NCBI GenBank assembly: GCA_036015235.1
Contig: CP107926.1
Location: forward strand, 7,253,501-7,317,500
Direction: 5' to 3'
Source of the DNA: Streptomyces sp. NBC_00433
GTDB lineage: Bacteria > Actinomycetota > Actinomycetes > Streptomycetales > Streptomycetaceae
Length of the DNA: 64,000 bases
Part shown: one piece after another, positions 7,660 through 16,154 of the stretch
How the letters are laid out: every line of letters begins with the position of its first letter
Position numbering within the stretch: position 1 is the first letter of the stretch
Position numbers and translations under genes: made by a program
Notes under the pieces: generated by a model
Database searches by the model: none
Seen by the model: only the letters and a program-made list of their open reading frames with translations
What the model was told of the DNA's origin: nothing

Positions 7660-8469
7660 TCAGTACGGCCAGATCGGCGGGTCGGTGCAGAAGGCGCCGC
7701 CCAGGTTGGCGTGGGCAGGGTCGGCCGGGTCGAGTTCGCCCTGGGCGGCGACGAGGGCGGCGGCGAAGGGCTCGGAGTCGTCCTGGGGCTCGTAGCCGAG
7801 CGCGCGGGCCGGGCCGAGGTCCCACCACAGCCGGGTGTTGGCCGAGCTGCCGTGGACGACGGTGTGCCCGGTCACGTCGGCGGTGAGGGCGGCGTGGAGG
7901 AGGCGGGCGCCGTCCTCGGGGCTCATCCAGACCGACAGCATGCGGACCGTGGTGGGTTCGGGGAAGCAGGAGCCGATCCGGATCGACACCGTGTCGATGC
8001 CGTGCCGGTCGGCGTAGAGCTGCGCCAGGTCCTCGCCGAAGCACTTGGACAGGCCGTAGTAGGTGTCGGGGCGGCGCGGGGTGCCGACCGGGATGAGCGG
8101 GTCGCCGCCCTGCGGGCGCGGGGTGAAGCCGACGGCGTGGTTGCTGGACGCGAAGACGATCCGCCGCACCCCTTCCTCGCGCGCCGCCTCGTAGAGGTTG
8201 TAGGTGCCCTCGATGTTGGCCCGCAGGATCTTCTCGAAGGTGGACTCCAGCGAGATTCCGGCCAGGTGGACGACGGCGTCGACCCCGCGTACGGCGGCGC
8301 GCAGCGCGTCGCGGTCGGCGAGGTCCGCGGTGATCGCGTCGGGCTCGCCGTCGATCGGCAGCATGTCCAGCAGCCGCAGCCGGTAGCCGTAGGACGGCAG
8401 GAGTCCGCGCATGAGGGTGCCGAGTCCTCCGGCGGCGCCGGTGAGCAGAATGGTGCGGGGAGCGGGCAT
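7660..8469 (-). CDS. udh: Uronate dehydrogenase (NAD-dependent)
   Basis: A 269-residue extended SDR. The Rossmann motif TGAAGGLG is at residues 10-17, VVHLAG near 67, and the catalytic YxxxK lies in YYGLSKCFGEDLAQLY. The stretches RIVFASSNHAVGF, RIGSCFPEP and GSSANTRLWWD match the uronate dehydrogenase family as I know it. That family oxidises D-glucuronate or D-galacturonate to the aldarolactone, the first step of oxidative uronate breakdown. The gene is divergent from kdgD, and two candidate operators lie between them. Substrate preference cannot be read from sequence. Confidence 0.85.
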   Translation of the reverse strand: MPAPRTILLTGAAGGLGTLMRGLLPSYGYRLRLLDMLPIDGEPDAITADLADRDALRAAVRGVDAVVHLAGISLESTFEKILRANIEGTYNLYEAAREEGVRRIVFASSNHAVGFTPRPQGGDPLIPVGTPRRPDTYYGLSKCFGEDLAQLYADRHGIDTVSIRIGSCFPEPTTVRMLSVWMSPEDGARLLHAALTADVTGHTVVHGSSANTRLWWDLGPARALGYEPQDDSEPFAAALVAAQGELDPADPAHANLGGAFCTDPPIWPY

Positions 8470-8585
8470 GGGGAGGCCTCCTCGGTCTCACCGGCCCCAG
8501 GGGGCCACTGACGTGACGGACGCGCCGGCGGGTGCCGCCGGAGCGGTGGGCCGGCGGCGCCGCGGCGAGTATATCCGTGGCCGAG

Positions 8586-8602
8586 GTTCAGGTATATGGA
8601 CG
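8586..8602. promoter_or_regulatory. Candidate IclR operator A (udh side)
   Basis: GTTCAGGTATATGGACG resembles the sites at 8681-8697 and 14517-14533, all following a GTTC-N8-GAAC-like palindromic plan. A TATACT -10-like element for udh lies at 8568-8573 on the minus strand, so this site would overlap the -35 region. Binding by the nearby IclR protein is inferred. Confidence 0.45.
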
Positions 8603-8644
8603 AGAGTGGCCCAGTGCGGGTACGTGTGAGCCGCGCTCGGCGGC

Positions 8645-8697
8645 TTGACCCGTATGTGCATGCTCGCTTAGCGTGGCAGCGTTCATGAATATAGACG
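8645..8697 (+). promoter_or_regulatory. kdgD promoter with candidate operator B
   Basis: A vegetative-type promoter is visible: TTGACC at 8645-8650, an 18-nt spacer, and TAGCGT at 8669-8674. The predicted start site falls at the left edge of GTTCATGAATATAGACG (8681-8697), a close relative of sites A and C. A regulator bound there would block transcription initiation. Confidence 0.5.
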
Positions 8698-8740
8698 TGA
8701 ATCATATGAGCGCACAGACCGGACCTCCAGGGGGAACCCG

Positions 8741-9673
8741 ATGACCGCACCCTCACTCGCCGAGCGTCTCGACGGCCTGCTGTTCTTCCCCGTGACGGCC
8801 TTCGGCCCCGACGGCGGTCTCGACCTCGACGCCTTCCGCGCGCACGTGCGCGCGGGGGTGGACGCGGGCGCGGCGGCCGTCTTCGCCTGCTGCGGCACCG
8901 GCGAATTCCACGCCCTGTCGCCCGCGGAGTTCGGCGCGTGCGTGGCCGCCGCGGTCGAGGAGACCGCGGGCAGGGTGCCGGTCGTCGCGGGCGCGGGCTA
9001 CGGCACCGCGCTGGCCCTCGAATACGCCGGCATCGCGGAGCGGGCCGGCGCCGACGGGCTGCTGGCGATGCCGCCGTATCTGGTCGTCCCCGACCAGGAG
9101 GGCCTGCTGCGCCACTATTCCGCGCTCGCGGCGGGCACCGCGCTCGACGTCATCGTCTACCAGCGCGACAACGCGGTCTTCACGCCCGCCACCGTCGTCG
9201 AACTCGCCAGGGTGCCCAACATCATCGGCCTCAAGGACGGGCACGGCGACCTCGACCTGATGCAGCGCATCGTCAGCGCGGTCCGCACCGAACTGCCCGG
9301 CGACGGCTTCCTCTACTTCAACGGCCTGCCCACCGCGGAACTGACCGGGCTCGCCTACCGCGGCCTGGGCGTGACCCTCTACTCCTCGGCCGTCTACGCC
9401 TTCTCCCCGGAGATCGCCCTCGCCTTCCACCGGGCGCTGACCACCGGCGACGACGCGACCGTCGACCGGCTGATCGACGGCTTCTACCGCCCGCTGGTCA
9501 ACCTCCGCAACCAGGGCCGGGGTTACGCCGTGTCGCTGGTCAAGGCGGCAGTGCGGCTGCGCGGCCTGGACGTCGGCGAGGTCCGGCCGCCGCTGTCGGA
9601 GCCGTCACCCGCGCACATCAAGGAACTGGCCGAACTGATCGAGCGCGGGCTCGCGTTGCTGGGAGAGCGCTGA
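8741..9673 (+). CDS. kdgD: 5-dehydro-4-deoxyglucarate dehydratase
   Basis: A 310-residue DHDPS/NAL-superfamily TIM barrel. Features include LFFPVTAFGPDGGLDLDAF at the start, CCGTGEFHALSP, the YQRD tyrosine, and NIIGLKDGHGDL with the Schiff-base lysine near residue 165; the long DLDLMQRIVSAV segment fits KdgD. KdgD dehydrates and decarboxylates 5-keto-4-deoxyglucarate to 2-oxoglutarate semialdehyde. The ATG at 8741 is preceded by a GGGGGAA site. The gene next to it starts one base after the stop. Udh upstream and the semialdehyde dehydrogenase at 14572 are the preceding and following pathway steps; the aldarate dehydratase that would link udh to kdgD is not in this window. Confidence 0.88.
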   Translation: MTAPSLAERLDGLLFFPVTAFGPDGGLDLDAFRAHVRAGVDAGAAAVFACCGTGEFHALSPAEFGACVAAAVEETAGRVPVVAGAGYGTALALEYAGIAERAGADGLLAMPPYLVVPDQEGLLRHYSALAAGTALDVIVYQRDNAVFTPATVVELARVPNIIGLKDGHGDLDLMQRIVSAVRTELPGDGFLYFNGLPTAELTGLAYRGLGVTLYSSAVYAFSPEIALAFHRALTTGDDATVDRLIDGFYRPLVNLRNQGRGYAVSLVKAAVRLRGLDVGEVRPPLSEPSPAHIKELAELIERGLALLGER

Positions 9674-9674
9674 C

Positions 9675-10868
9675 ATGCGGACCTCCGCCTTCGTCTACCC
9701 CTGGGACGTTCTCGGCGACCCCGCCGCCGCCGGGCGGATCGCCGCACTCGGCGTGCGGCAGGTCACCCTCGCCGCCGCCTACCACTCCACCCGGGCCCTC
9801 ACCCCGCGCCACCCGCGGCACCGGGTGGTCACCGCCGAATACGCCGCCGCGCTCTACCCGCCGGACGAGAAGCGCTGGCAGGGAAGGGAGTTGCGGCCGT
9901 ACGCGGCAGGGCCGTGGGCCGCGGCCGACGACGCCTGGGCCGCCGCGGCGGCCGAACTGCGGGCCGCCGGGCTCGACGTGCACAGCTGGGTGGTGCTCGC
10001 CCACAACTCCCGGCTGGGCGCGGAGCACCCGGAGACCAACGTCGTCAACGCCTACGGCGACCGCTACCCCTGGGCGCCCTGCATCGCCCAGGACGCCGTC
10101 CGCGGCTACCTGCTCGACCTCGCCGCCGAGGCCGCCGCGCGCCCCGGCGCGGCCGGCACCGAGCTGGAGTCGCTCGGCTGGTACGGGCTCGCGCACCTGC
10201 ACGCGCACGACAAGATCGGCGGGGTGCCGCTCGGCGACGCCGCCCACTACCTGATGTCGCTCTGCTTCTGCCCGCGCTGCCGCGACGGCTACGCGGGCCT
10301 CGGCGCCGACCCCGAGGAGCTGGCCGCGGCCGTCCGCAGCGCGCTGGCGCCGGTGTGGTCGGGCGGCGGCGGCGACGCGGCGGGACTGCCCGGCATCGAG
10401 CGGCTGCTCGGCGCCCGGTGGACCGAACTGACCCTGGCCTGGCGTACGGAGACCGCCGGCTCGCTCCAGGAGCAGGCCGTCGCGGCGGTGCGGGCCGCGG
10501 CCGAACCCGGCTTCCAGGTGCTGATGCACGCCGATCCGGCCGTCCACCGCTGCGGCGCCAACGCCGGTGTGCGGCCCGCCAGGATCCTCGCCCACGCCGA
10601 CGGCCTGGTGCTGCCCTGCCCGGGAGGCCCCGCCGGAGCGGCCGGCCGCGAGGCGGTGCTCGCCCCGGTCGCCGCGCACGCGGGTCCGCACACCGTCGTC
10701 GCCGCCAACTTCACGGTGGTGTCCGGCATGGGCGGGAGCCCCGGCACCCTCGCCGCCGACGCCGCGCACGCCGCGGAGTTGGGCGCCACCCAACTGCGGC
10801 TCTACCACGCGGGACTCGCCTCGGACGCCGACCTGGCCGCGGTCCGCGCGGCACTGTCCACCGGTTGA
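9675..10868 (+). CDS. Unknown protein co-transcribed with kdgD
   Basis: A 397-residue protein I do not recognise. It begins MRTSAFVYPWDVLGDP and reads like a TIM-barrel hydrolase-like protein: short strands ending in Asp or His alternate with Ala-rich helices (GLDVHSWVVLAHNSR, ESLGWYGLAHLHAHDK). CFCPRC at about residues 197-202 is a CxxC pair that could bind metal. There is no signal peptide. The start is one base after the kdgD stop codon, so translation is coupled and a role in uronate or aldarate use is likely. It could be a glycosidase-like or sugar-acid-processing enzyme. Confidence 0.75.
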   Translation: MRTSAFVYPWDVLGDPAAAGRIAALGVRQVTLAAAYHSTRALTPRHPRHRVVTAEYAAALYPPDEKRWQGRELRPYAAGPWAAADDAWAAAAAELRAAGLDVHSWVVLAHNSRLGAEHPETNVVNAYGDRYPWAPCIAQDAVRGYLLDLAAEAAARPGAAGTELESLGWYGLAHLHAHDKIGGVPLGDAAHYLMSLCFCPRCRDGYAGLGADPEELAAAVRSALAPVWSGGGGDAAGLPGIERLLGARWTELTLAWRTETAGSLQEQAVAAVRAAAEPGFQVLMHADPAVHRCGANAGVRPARILAHADGLVLPCPGGPAGAAGREAVLAPVAAHAGPHTVVAANFTVVSGMGGSPGTLAADAAHAAELGATQLRLYHAGLASDADLAAVRAALSTG

Positions 10869-10982
10869 CCGGAGCGCGGCGATCATGGGGGTACCGCCGC
10901 GCCCCGGAGCATCACCGGTCGGGTGAGGCAGGAGGGTGGTGCATACCCAAGTCGCCACCGGTGCATGGGAGGTTGCCGTGTT

Positions 10983-11002
10983 TCCCGGATTTATTTCCGG
11001 GA
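10983..11002. terminator. Weak hairpin between convergent genes
   Basis: TCCCGGA and TCCGGGA form a 7-bp stem around a TTTATT loop in the 200-bp gap between two convergent genes. The A/T-rich surroundings are unusual for this DNA. Terminator function is only suggested. Confidence 0.35.
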
Positions 11003-11072
11003 GATTTCCCGGCGTCGCGTCCCGGCGGCCCGCCGCCGCCCGAGGGCGTGCGGAAGGGGCGCTGACCGCGGT

Positions 11073-11975
11073 TCAGAAGATGCCGCTGACCTGGGCGGAG
11101 CTGCCCGAGCCGTACCGGGCGGTGACCGTGTAGCCGTCGCCGTCCGTACCGCCCTGTCCCGGGTCGTGGCTGAACTGGCCGGAGAAGGTGTAAGTGCCCG
11201 GCGCGAGGGTCTGCCCGGCGTTGAGCGTCCAGCGGTAGACCAGGTCCTGTCCCTCCACGGTGACCTGGGCGGCGGGGCCGCCCGGTACCGTCGTCCACGA
11301 GTTGGTGCTGGTCTCGTGGCTGTTCCTGGCGATCCGCAGCTCCACCGTCAGCGACGTCAGCGTCTGGGTCGTCGCCAGGTCGACGTCGCTCTGCGTCCAG
11401 TAGTCGTTGCTGCCGGAGCCGATGACGCCGTTGGACGACAGCGGGCCGTCGCTGGTCGGTGCCTGGGCGCCGCTGTCGTGCCCGCCCGACGGCCCCGGCG
11501 TGGTGCCCGGCGCGCTGGCGCTCGGCGGCTTCGAGGGGAGCGCGGCCGGGGGTTTGCGGCCGGGTGTGCCGTGCGGGGTGGTGGCGGCCCTGCGGTGCCC
11601 GGGGGCCGGAGGGGTGTGCCGCGGCACCGGCGCCCGCGTGCCGGTGCTGCCCGAGGTGGCGCTCTGGGCGGCCGGCGACGTCGCGGTGTCCGTGTCGCCC
11701 GACGTGACGACCGTGCCGGTCGGCTGGTTGTCGCCGGTCACGGCGCCCACCGCGAGGCCGCCGATACCGATCGCGCCCGCCACCGCCGCCGTCACCGCGG
11801 TCACCCGCATCCAGGGCGCCGCGGGCGGCCGGTCGTGGCCCCGGGCACCGGAGCCGTGCACTCCCGGCCTGGTGTCGTCGGCGGCCATCGCGTGCTCGAC
11901 CCTGGCCAGCATCCGTTCCCTGTCGGGCCGGTGGGCGTCGGCCGCGTTCCGCAGCCGCTCCGGCAGATCGGTCAT
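11073..11975 (-). CDS. Membrane-anchored protein coupled to sigma factor
   Basis: 300 residues: a cytoplasmic N-terminus (1-53), one membrane helix about 56-77 (MRVTAVTAAVAGAIGIGGLA), a long Thr/Pro/Ala/Gly-rich extracellular linker about 80-185, and a C-terminal beta-sandwich-like domain (LTSLTVELRIARNSHET, YRWTLNAGQTLAPGTYTFSG, GDGYTVTARYGSGSS). The start overlaps the stop of the ECF sigma gene by ATGA, so it is probably its regulator, in the place of an anti-sigma factor. No zinc-binding HxxxCxxC motif is seen in the short N-terminus, so it is not a classical ZAS-type anti-sigma. Confidence 0.75.
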   Translation of the reverse strand: MTDLPERLRNAADAHRPDRERMLARVEHAMAADDTRPGVHGSGARGHDRPPAAPWMRVTAVTAAVAGAIGIGGLAVGAVTGDNQPTGTVVTSGDTDTATSPAAQSATSGSTGTRAPVPRHTPPAPGHRRAATTPHGTPGRKPPAALPSKPPSASAPGTTPGPSGGHDSGAQAPTSDGPLSSNGVIGSGSNDYWTQSDVDLATTQTLTSLTVELRIARNSHETSTNSWTTVPGGPAAQVTVEGQDLVYRWTLNAGQTLAPGTYTFSGQFSHDPGQGGTDGDGYTVTARYGSGSSAQVSGIF

Positions 11976-12715
11976 CGCATTCCCCGTCCCGTACGAGTAC
12001 GAGCACGAGTCACAGGACCCGCCGCACCCAGCAATCGCTGTGCACCCGGGCCGATTTCACCCGCAGCGCCGTCTGCCGCGCCGGCCGCGCCGTCCGATTG
12101 CCCGGCGCGCGGCAGGCGTTCGGGACCGGCGGCCCTTCGTCCGGCCGCCGATCCGGCCTCCTGCACCGTATCGGCTTCCGCTGTCCACGGTTCGAGCAGC
12201 CTTTCCAACTCCGCGATGCCCCGGGAGGTCTGGCTCTTGACCGTGCCGACCGAGATGCCCAGCGCCGCCGCGGTGTCGCGCTCGGACAGGTCGAACGCGT
12301 GCCGCAGCACCACGCAGGCCCGCTTGCGGAACGGCAGCCGCTGCAGCGCCTCCCGCAGGTCGAGCACCGCGGGCAGGTCGGGCCCTTCGGTGCGCTCCGG
12401 GCGCTGCGACCAGAACAGCGCGACCCGGCGCCGCTCGCGCACCGCGCTGCGTATCCGGGAGCGTGCCAGGTTCGCCACCACACCGCGCGCGTACGCCACC
12501 GGGTGGTCGGCGGTCCGCACCCGGTCCCAGCGCCGCCACAGGGCCACCAGGGCGTCCGCCGCGAGGTCGTCGGCGGCGTCCGCCTCGCCGGTCAACAGAT
12601 GGGCGAGACGGGCGAGTTCGGCGTAATGCCGTTCGAAGAACGCGTGGAACGCGGCGGCATCGTCGTCGACGGCAGTGCCCACGGTCACCTCTTCCTGCCC
12701 GGACCTCCCCGCCAC
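11972..12715 (-). CDS. SigE-family (SIG-like) ECF RNA polymerase sigma factor
   Basis: 247 residues. Region 2 covers about 20-85 (FHAFFERHYAELARLAHLLT, DLAADALVALWRRWDR, AYARGVVANLARSRIR) and region 4 about 115-175 (ALQRLPFRKRACVVLRHAFD, LSERDTAAALGISVGTVKSQ). This is the layout of the Streptomyces SigE-family 70-kDa-type ECF factors. A low-complexity, Gly/Ala/Arg-rich tail of about 60 residues follows region 4. The ATG at 12715 gives a natural length; GTG at 12685 is an alternative. It is coupled to the membrane protein gene downstream. The target promoters are unknown. Confidence 0.85.
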   Translation of the reverse strand: MAGRSGQEEVTVGTAVDDDAAAFHAFFERHYAELARLAHLLTGEADAADDLAADALVALWRRWDRVRTADHPVAYARGVVANLARSRIRSAVRERRRVALFWSQRPERTEGPDLPAVLDLREALQRLPFRKRACVVLRHAFDLSERDTAAALGISVGTVKSQTSRGIAELERLLEPWTAEADTVQEAGSAAGRRAAGPERLPRAGQSDGAAGAADGAAGEIGPGAQRLLGAAGPVTRARTRTGRGMR

Positions 12716-12828
12716 GGCGCGGCGAGAGCGTAGCAGCGGGGAAAGGCTATGGGCAGAGGTCGGGAATCATCTTTCTTTCCCGCGGTAACCGCTGGTCGAC
12801 GGGTTGTGACCGGAGAATGCCGGTGGCA

Positions 12829-13623
12829 TCAGCCGCCGGCACGCACGCAGCGCTGCACCCGGGTCACCAGCGGCAGGCCGAACTCGCCCGCGGACGTCTC
12901 GGGACGCGAGCGCAGGTAGTCCCTGATGCCTTCGAGGACAGCCGCCCGCTCTGCGGCCTCCATCACCAGGATGTGCGAGTGCGTCGCCACCGTGGCGGCC
13001 AGCGACTCGACCGAGCGCCGCATGGTGTGCGGGAAGTCCGCGTCCACCGCGGCGGAGAAGTCCGGGTGCGGCGCGATCCTGCGGCCCGGGTTGGTCGCCC
13101 AGCTCAGGTAGGACACCTGGGTCGGCGAGACCGCGGAGAGCCCGGCGACCCACTCGACCCGGTCGTCCTCGGCGTTGGACAGCGTCGCCAGCGGGCCGCC
13201 GGGCCGCAGCACCCGGGCGATCTCGGGCAGCGCCCGGTCCTGGTCGAACCAGTGGATCGCCTGCCCGACCAGCACCGCGTCCACCGACGCGTCCGGCAGC
13301 GGGATGCTCTCGGCGGAGCCGCCGAGCGCGGTGGCCGCCGGCACCTGGCGGCGTAGCTCGTCGAGCATGGCCGGGTCGGGTTCCACCGCGGTCACCCGGT
13401 GGCCGAGCGCGACCAGGCCGCGGGTCAGCTTGCCGGTGCCTGCCGCCAGGTCGAGCACGTCGAGGCCCGCTCCATCGGCCTTGGCGGCGGGCGCCAGCGC
13501 CCAGGCGAGGGCTTCCGCCGGATAGTCGGGCCGGTGGGCGGCGTATTCGGCGGCGACCGCGCCGAAGGAGGCGGCCCTCTTCGCGTACAGCTCCGGGTCG
13601 TACCCGGTCCCGTGAGTGCTCAT
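12829..13623 (-). CDS. Class I SAM-dependent methyltransferase
   Basis: 264 residues with motif I LDLAAGTGKLTRGL near residue 56, motif II VTAVEPDPAML and the motif III/IV region VDAVLVGQAIHWFD, followed by LPEIARVLRPGG. The fold and the AIHWFD signature match ubiquinone/Trm9-like methyltransferases (Methyltransf_11 type) of unknown small-molecule substrate. The N-terminal YAKRAASFGAVAAEYAAHRP is typical. It stands alone between the sigma-factor gene and the IclR gene. Confidence 0.85.
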   Translation of the reverse strand: MSTHGTGYDPELYAKRAASFGAVAAEYAAHRPDYPAEALAWALAPAAKADGAGLDVLDLAAGTGKLTRGLVALGHRVTAVEPDPAMLDELRRQVPAATALGGSAESIPLPDASVDAVLVGQAIHWFDQDRALPEIARVLRPGGPLATLSNAEDDRVEWVAGLSAVSPTQVSYLSWATNPGRRIAPHPDFSAAVDADFPHTMRRSVESLAATVATHSHILVMEAAERAAVLEGIRDYLRSRPETSAGEFGLPLVTRVQRCVRAGG

Positions 13624-13673
13624 GCCGCGACCCTACGGCCGGTGCCGTCGCGGGTAGGCGCGGGGCCGGGGGG

Positions 13674-14444
13674 TCAGAGGTGCCTGGTGGCGAGCAGCAG
13701 GCGGTCGCGGGCGTCGAAGAGGGCGTCCTTGATCATCTGCTCGTGGCCGGCCGTGAGCCTGGCCACCGGGACCGAGCAGCTCACCGCGTCGCGCGCGGGC
13801 GTCCGGTAGGGGACCGCGATGCCGAAGCAGCGCAGCCCCAGGGTGTTCTCCTCGCGGTCCACCGCGAAGCCCTGCTCGCGGATGACCGCGAGCTCCGCGA
13901 TCAGCTTCTCCCGGTCGGTGTGGGTGTGCTCGGTGAGCGGCTCCAGCGTCTCCGGCAGCAGCTTGCGCACCTGCTCGTCCGTATACGTGGCGAGCAGCGC
14001 CTTGCCCAGCGACGTGGAGTGCGCGGGCAGCCGCCGGCCGACCCGGGTGAAGGGGCGCAGGTAGTGCTGCGACTGCCGGGTCGCCAGGTAGACCACGCTC
14101 GTGCCGTCGAGGCGCGCGAGGTGGATGGTCTCGCTGGTGTCGTCCGACATCCGGTCCAGCGTCGGCCGGGCCGCGGCCACCACCTCGTCACCGTCGATGT
14201 AGGAGGTGCCGACGAGCAGCGCGCGCACACCGATGCCGTACCGCGTGCCGGTCGCGTCGGTCTCGATCCAGCCCAGGTCGACCAGGGTGCGCAGCAGCAT
14301 GTAGAGGCTGGACTTGGGGTAGCCGACCGATTCCTGCACGGAGGCGAGGCTGTGCATGCCGGGCCGGCCCGCGAAGAACTCCAGCAGTTCCACCGTGCGG
14401 ACGGCGGACTTGACCTGGGAACCGGCTCCCTCGGCAGCACTCAT
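13674..14444 (-). CDS. IclR-family regulator of uronate/aldarate genes
   Basis: 256 residues. An N-terminal winged helix (about 10-70: SAVRTVELLEFFAGRPGMHS, SVGYPKSSLYMLLRTLVDLG) is followed by an IclR effector domain (about 80-250: LDRMSDDTSETIHLARLDGT, LPAHSTSLGKALLA, GFAVDREENTLGLRCFGIAV). The ATG at 14444 has AGAGGGG nine bases upstream. It is divergent from the semialdehyde dehydrogenase gene and separated by about 125 bp with two palindromic elements. Relatives of one of these also lie between udh and kdgD, so this protein is the best candidate regulator of the whole pathway. The inducer is probably a uronate, aldarate or intermediate. Confidence 0.85.
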   Translation of the reverse strand: MSAAEGAGSQVKSAVRTVELLEFFAGRPGMHSLASVQESVGYPKSSLYMLLRTLVDLGWIETDATGTRYGIGVRALLVGTSYIDGDEVVAAARPTLDRMSDDTSETIHLARLDGTSVVYLATRQSQHYLRPFTRVGRRLPAHSTSLGKALLATYTDEQVRKLLPETLEPLTEHTHTDREKLIAELAVIREQGFAVDREENTLGLRCFGIAVPYRTPARDAVSCSVPVARLTAGHEQMIKDALFDARDRLLLATRHL

Positions 14445-14498
14445 GGCGCTCGACCCCTCTTGTTCGGCCGGGAGGCCCGGACGTAGGCTCCCCTGAGA

Positions 14499-14533
14499 TT
14501 CACATGTGAAGACGTCGTTCAGTATATAGAACG
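14499..14533. promoter_or_regulatory. IclR / dehydrogenase divergent operator region
   Basis: Two elements are visible: the perfect palindrome TTCACATGTGAA (14499-14510) and site C, GTTCAGTATATAGAACG (14517-14533), with perfect GTTC/GAAC arms. Site C resembles sites A and B between udh and kdgD. The A/T-rich centre stands out from the surrounding DNA. Confidence 0.55.
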
Positions 14534-14571
14534 ATGACGGTATGCAGGACGGAAATGTGGAGGTTATTCCG

Positions 14572-16086
14572 GTGGCAGTTCCAGTCTGGAGCGTCGACCC
14601 CCGTAGCGGGAAGCAGCGCGAGCAGGTCGCCGTCGAGGCTGCGGCGGCCGATGTCGACGCCGCCGTCCGCGCCGCCGCCGGGGCGATCCCCGCCCTCGCC
14701 GACCGCAGCGTACGCTCCCGGCTGCTGCGGGCCGCTGCCGGGGCGCTGGAGGGATCGGCGGCCGAAGTCGTCGCCGCCGCCGACGCCGAGACCGCGCTCG
14801 GCGTGCCCCGGCTCACCGGCGAACTGGCACGTACCGCCTACCAGCTGCGCGCCTTCGCCGAGGTCGTGGACGAGGGCGCCTTCCTCGACGTGATCATCGA
14901 CCACGCCGACCCGGCCGCGCAGCCGATCCCGCGGCCCGACCTGCGCCGGATGAAGATCCCGCTCGGCGTCGTCGCCGTCTACGCGGCCAGCAACTTCCCG
15001 CTCGCCTTCTCCGTCCCCGGCGGCGACACCGCCAGCGCGCTGGCCGCCGGCTGCCCGGTCGTGGTCAAGGCGCACCCCGACCACCCGGCCACCTCCGCGC
15101 TGTGCGCCGAACTGCTGCGCGGCGCCGCCGTCTCCGTCGGCCTGCCCGCCGACACCGTCGTCCTGCTGCACGGCTTCCAGGCCGGCGTCGAGCTGGTACG
15201 CCACCCGCTGGTCGCCGCCGCGGGCTTCACCGGCTCCGTCCCCGGCGGCCGCGCCCTCTACGACGCGGCGGCCGCCCGCCCGCAGCCGATCCCCTTCTAC
15301 GGCGAGCTGGGCAGCCTCAACCCGGTCGTCGTCACCGAGGCCGCCGCCGCCGAGCGCGCCGAGCAGATCGGCACCGGGCTCGCCGGGTCCTTCACCCTCG
15401 GGGTCGGCCAGTTCTGCACCAAGCCCGGCCTGGTGCTCGCCCCGGCCGGACAGGACGGCGACCGGCTGGTGGCCGCGCTCACCGCCGCCGCGGGCGAGGC
15501 TGCGCCCGGCGTGCTGCTCGACTCCCGCATGCGGGACACCTTCCTCAAGGGCGCCGCCGCCCGTGCCGCGCTGCCCGGCGTGTCCGCGCCGGTCGTCCCT
15601 GCGGGGGAGGGGGAGACCGGGGTGCGCCCCGGCTTCGTCACCGTCGCGGCGCCCGAGCTGGACGAGTCCCTGCTGGAGGAGTGCTTCGGCCCGCTGACCG
15701 TGGTCGTACGCTACGGGTCCGCGGCCGAGCTTGCCGCCGTCCTCGACCGGCTCCCCGGCAACCTCACCGCGACCGCGCACCTCGGCTCCGCCGAGGCCGA
15801 GCAGGAGGGCGGTCCCGCGGCGGCCCTGCTGGCCCGCCTCACCGCGCTGGCCGGCCGCGTCCTGGTCAACGGCTGGCCCACCGGCGTCGCCGTCGCCCCC
15901 GCCCAGCACCACGGCGGCCCCTACCCGGCCACCACCTCGACCTCCACCTCGGTGGGCGCCACCGCCATCGAACGCTGGCTCCGCCCGGTCGCCTACCAGG
16001 ACACCCCGCCGGCCCTGCTGCCCGCCGAACTCCGCGAGTCCAACCCGCTGGGCATCCCCCGTCGCGTGGACGGCACCCGGTCGTAA
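14572..16086 (+). CDS. 2-oxoglutarate semialdehyde dehydrogenase (NADP-type ALDH)
   Basis: 504 residues of the aldehyde dehydrogenase superfamily. The GTG at 14572 is preferred because GGAGG sits 8 bases upstream; ATG 14542 would add ten residues. Visible motifs are YAASNFPLAFSVPGGDTASA (cofactor region), VVVKAHPDHPATS, GFTGSVPGG, the catalytic-Glu region GELGSLNPVVV and catalytic Cys in GQFCTKPG. The AxxNFPLAFS and GQFCTKPG combination is characteristic of the alpha-ketoglutaric semialdehyde dehydrogenases of aldarate pathways. It would convert the KdgD product to 2-oxoglutarate. Its position beside the IclR gene and the shared operator support this. Confidence 0.85.
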   Translation: MAVPVWSVDPRSGKQREQVAVEAAAADVDAAVRAAAGAIPALADRSVRSRLLRAAAGALEGSAAEVVAAADAETALGVPRLTGELARTAYQLRAFAEVVDEGAFLDVIIDHADPAAQPIPRPDLRRMKIPLGVVAVYAASNFPLAFSVPGGDTASALAAGCPVVVKAHPDHPATSALCAELLRGAAVSVGLPADTVVLLHGFQAGVELVRHPLVAAAGFTGSVPGGRALYDAAAARPQPIPFYGELGSLNPVVVTEAAAAERAEQIGTGLAGSFTLGVGQFCTKPGLVLAPAGQDGDRLVAALTAAAGEAAPGVLLDSRMRDTFLKGAAARAALPGVSAPVVPAGEGETGVRPGFVTVAAPELDESLLEECFGPLTVVVRYGSAAELAAVLDRLPGNLTATAHLGSAEAEQEGGPAAALLARLTALAGRVLVNGWPTGVAVAPAQHHGGPYPATTSTSTSVGATAIERWLRPVAYQDTPPALLPAELRESNPLGIPRRVDGTRS

Positions 16087-16154
16087 GGGCCCGCCCGCCG
16101 ATACGCGGTGGCCCGCCGGCAGCTCCCCCGCCCCGGCCGGCCACCCGCGTACGG

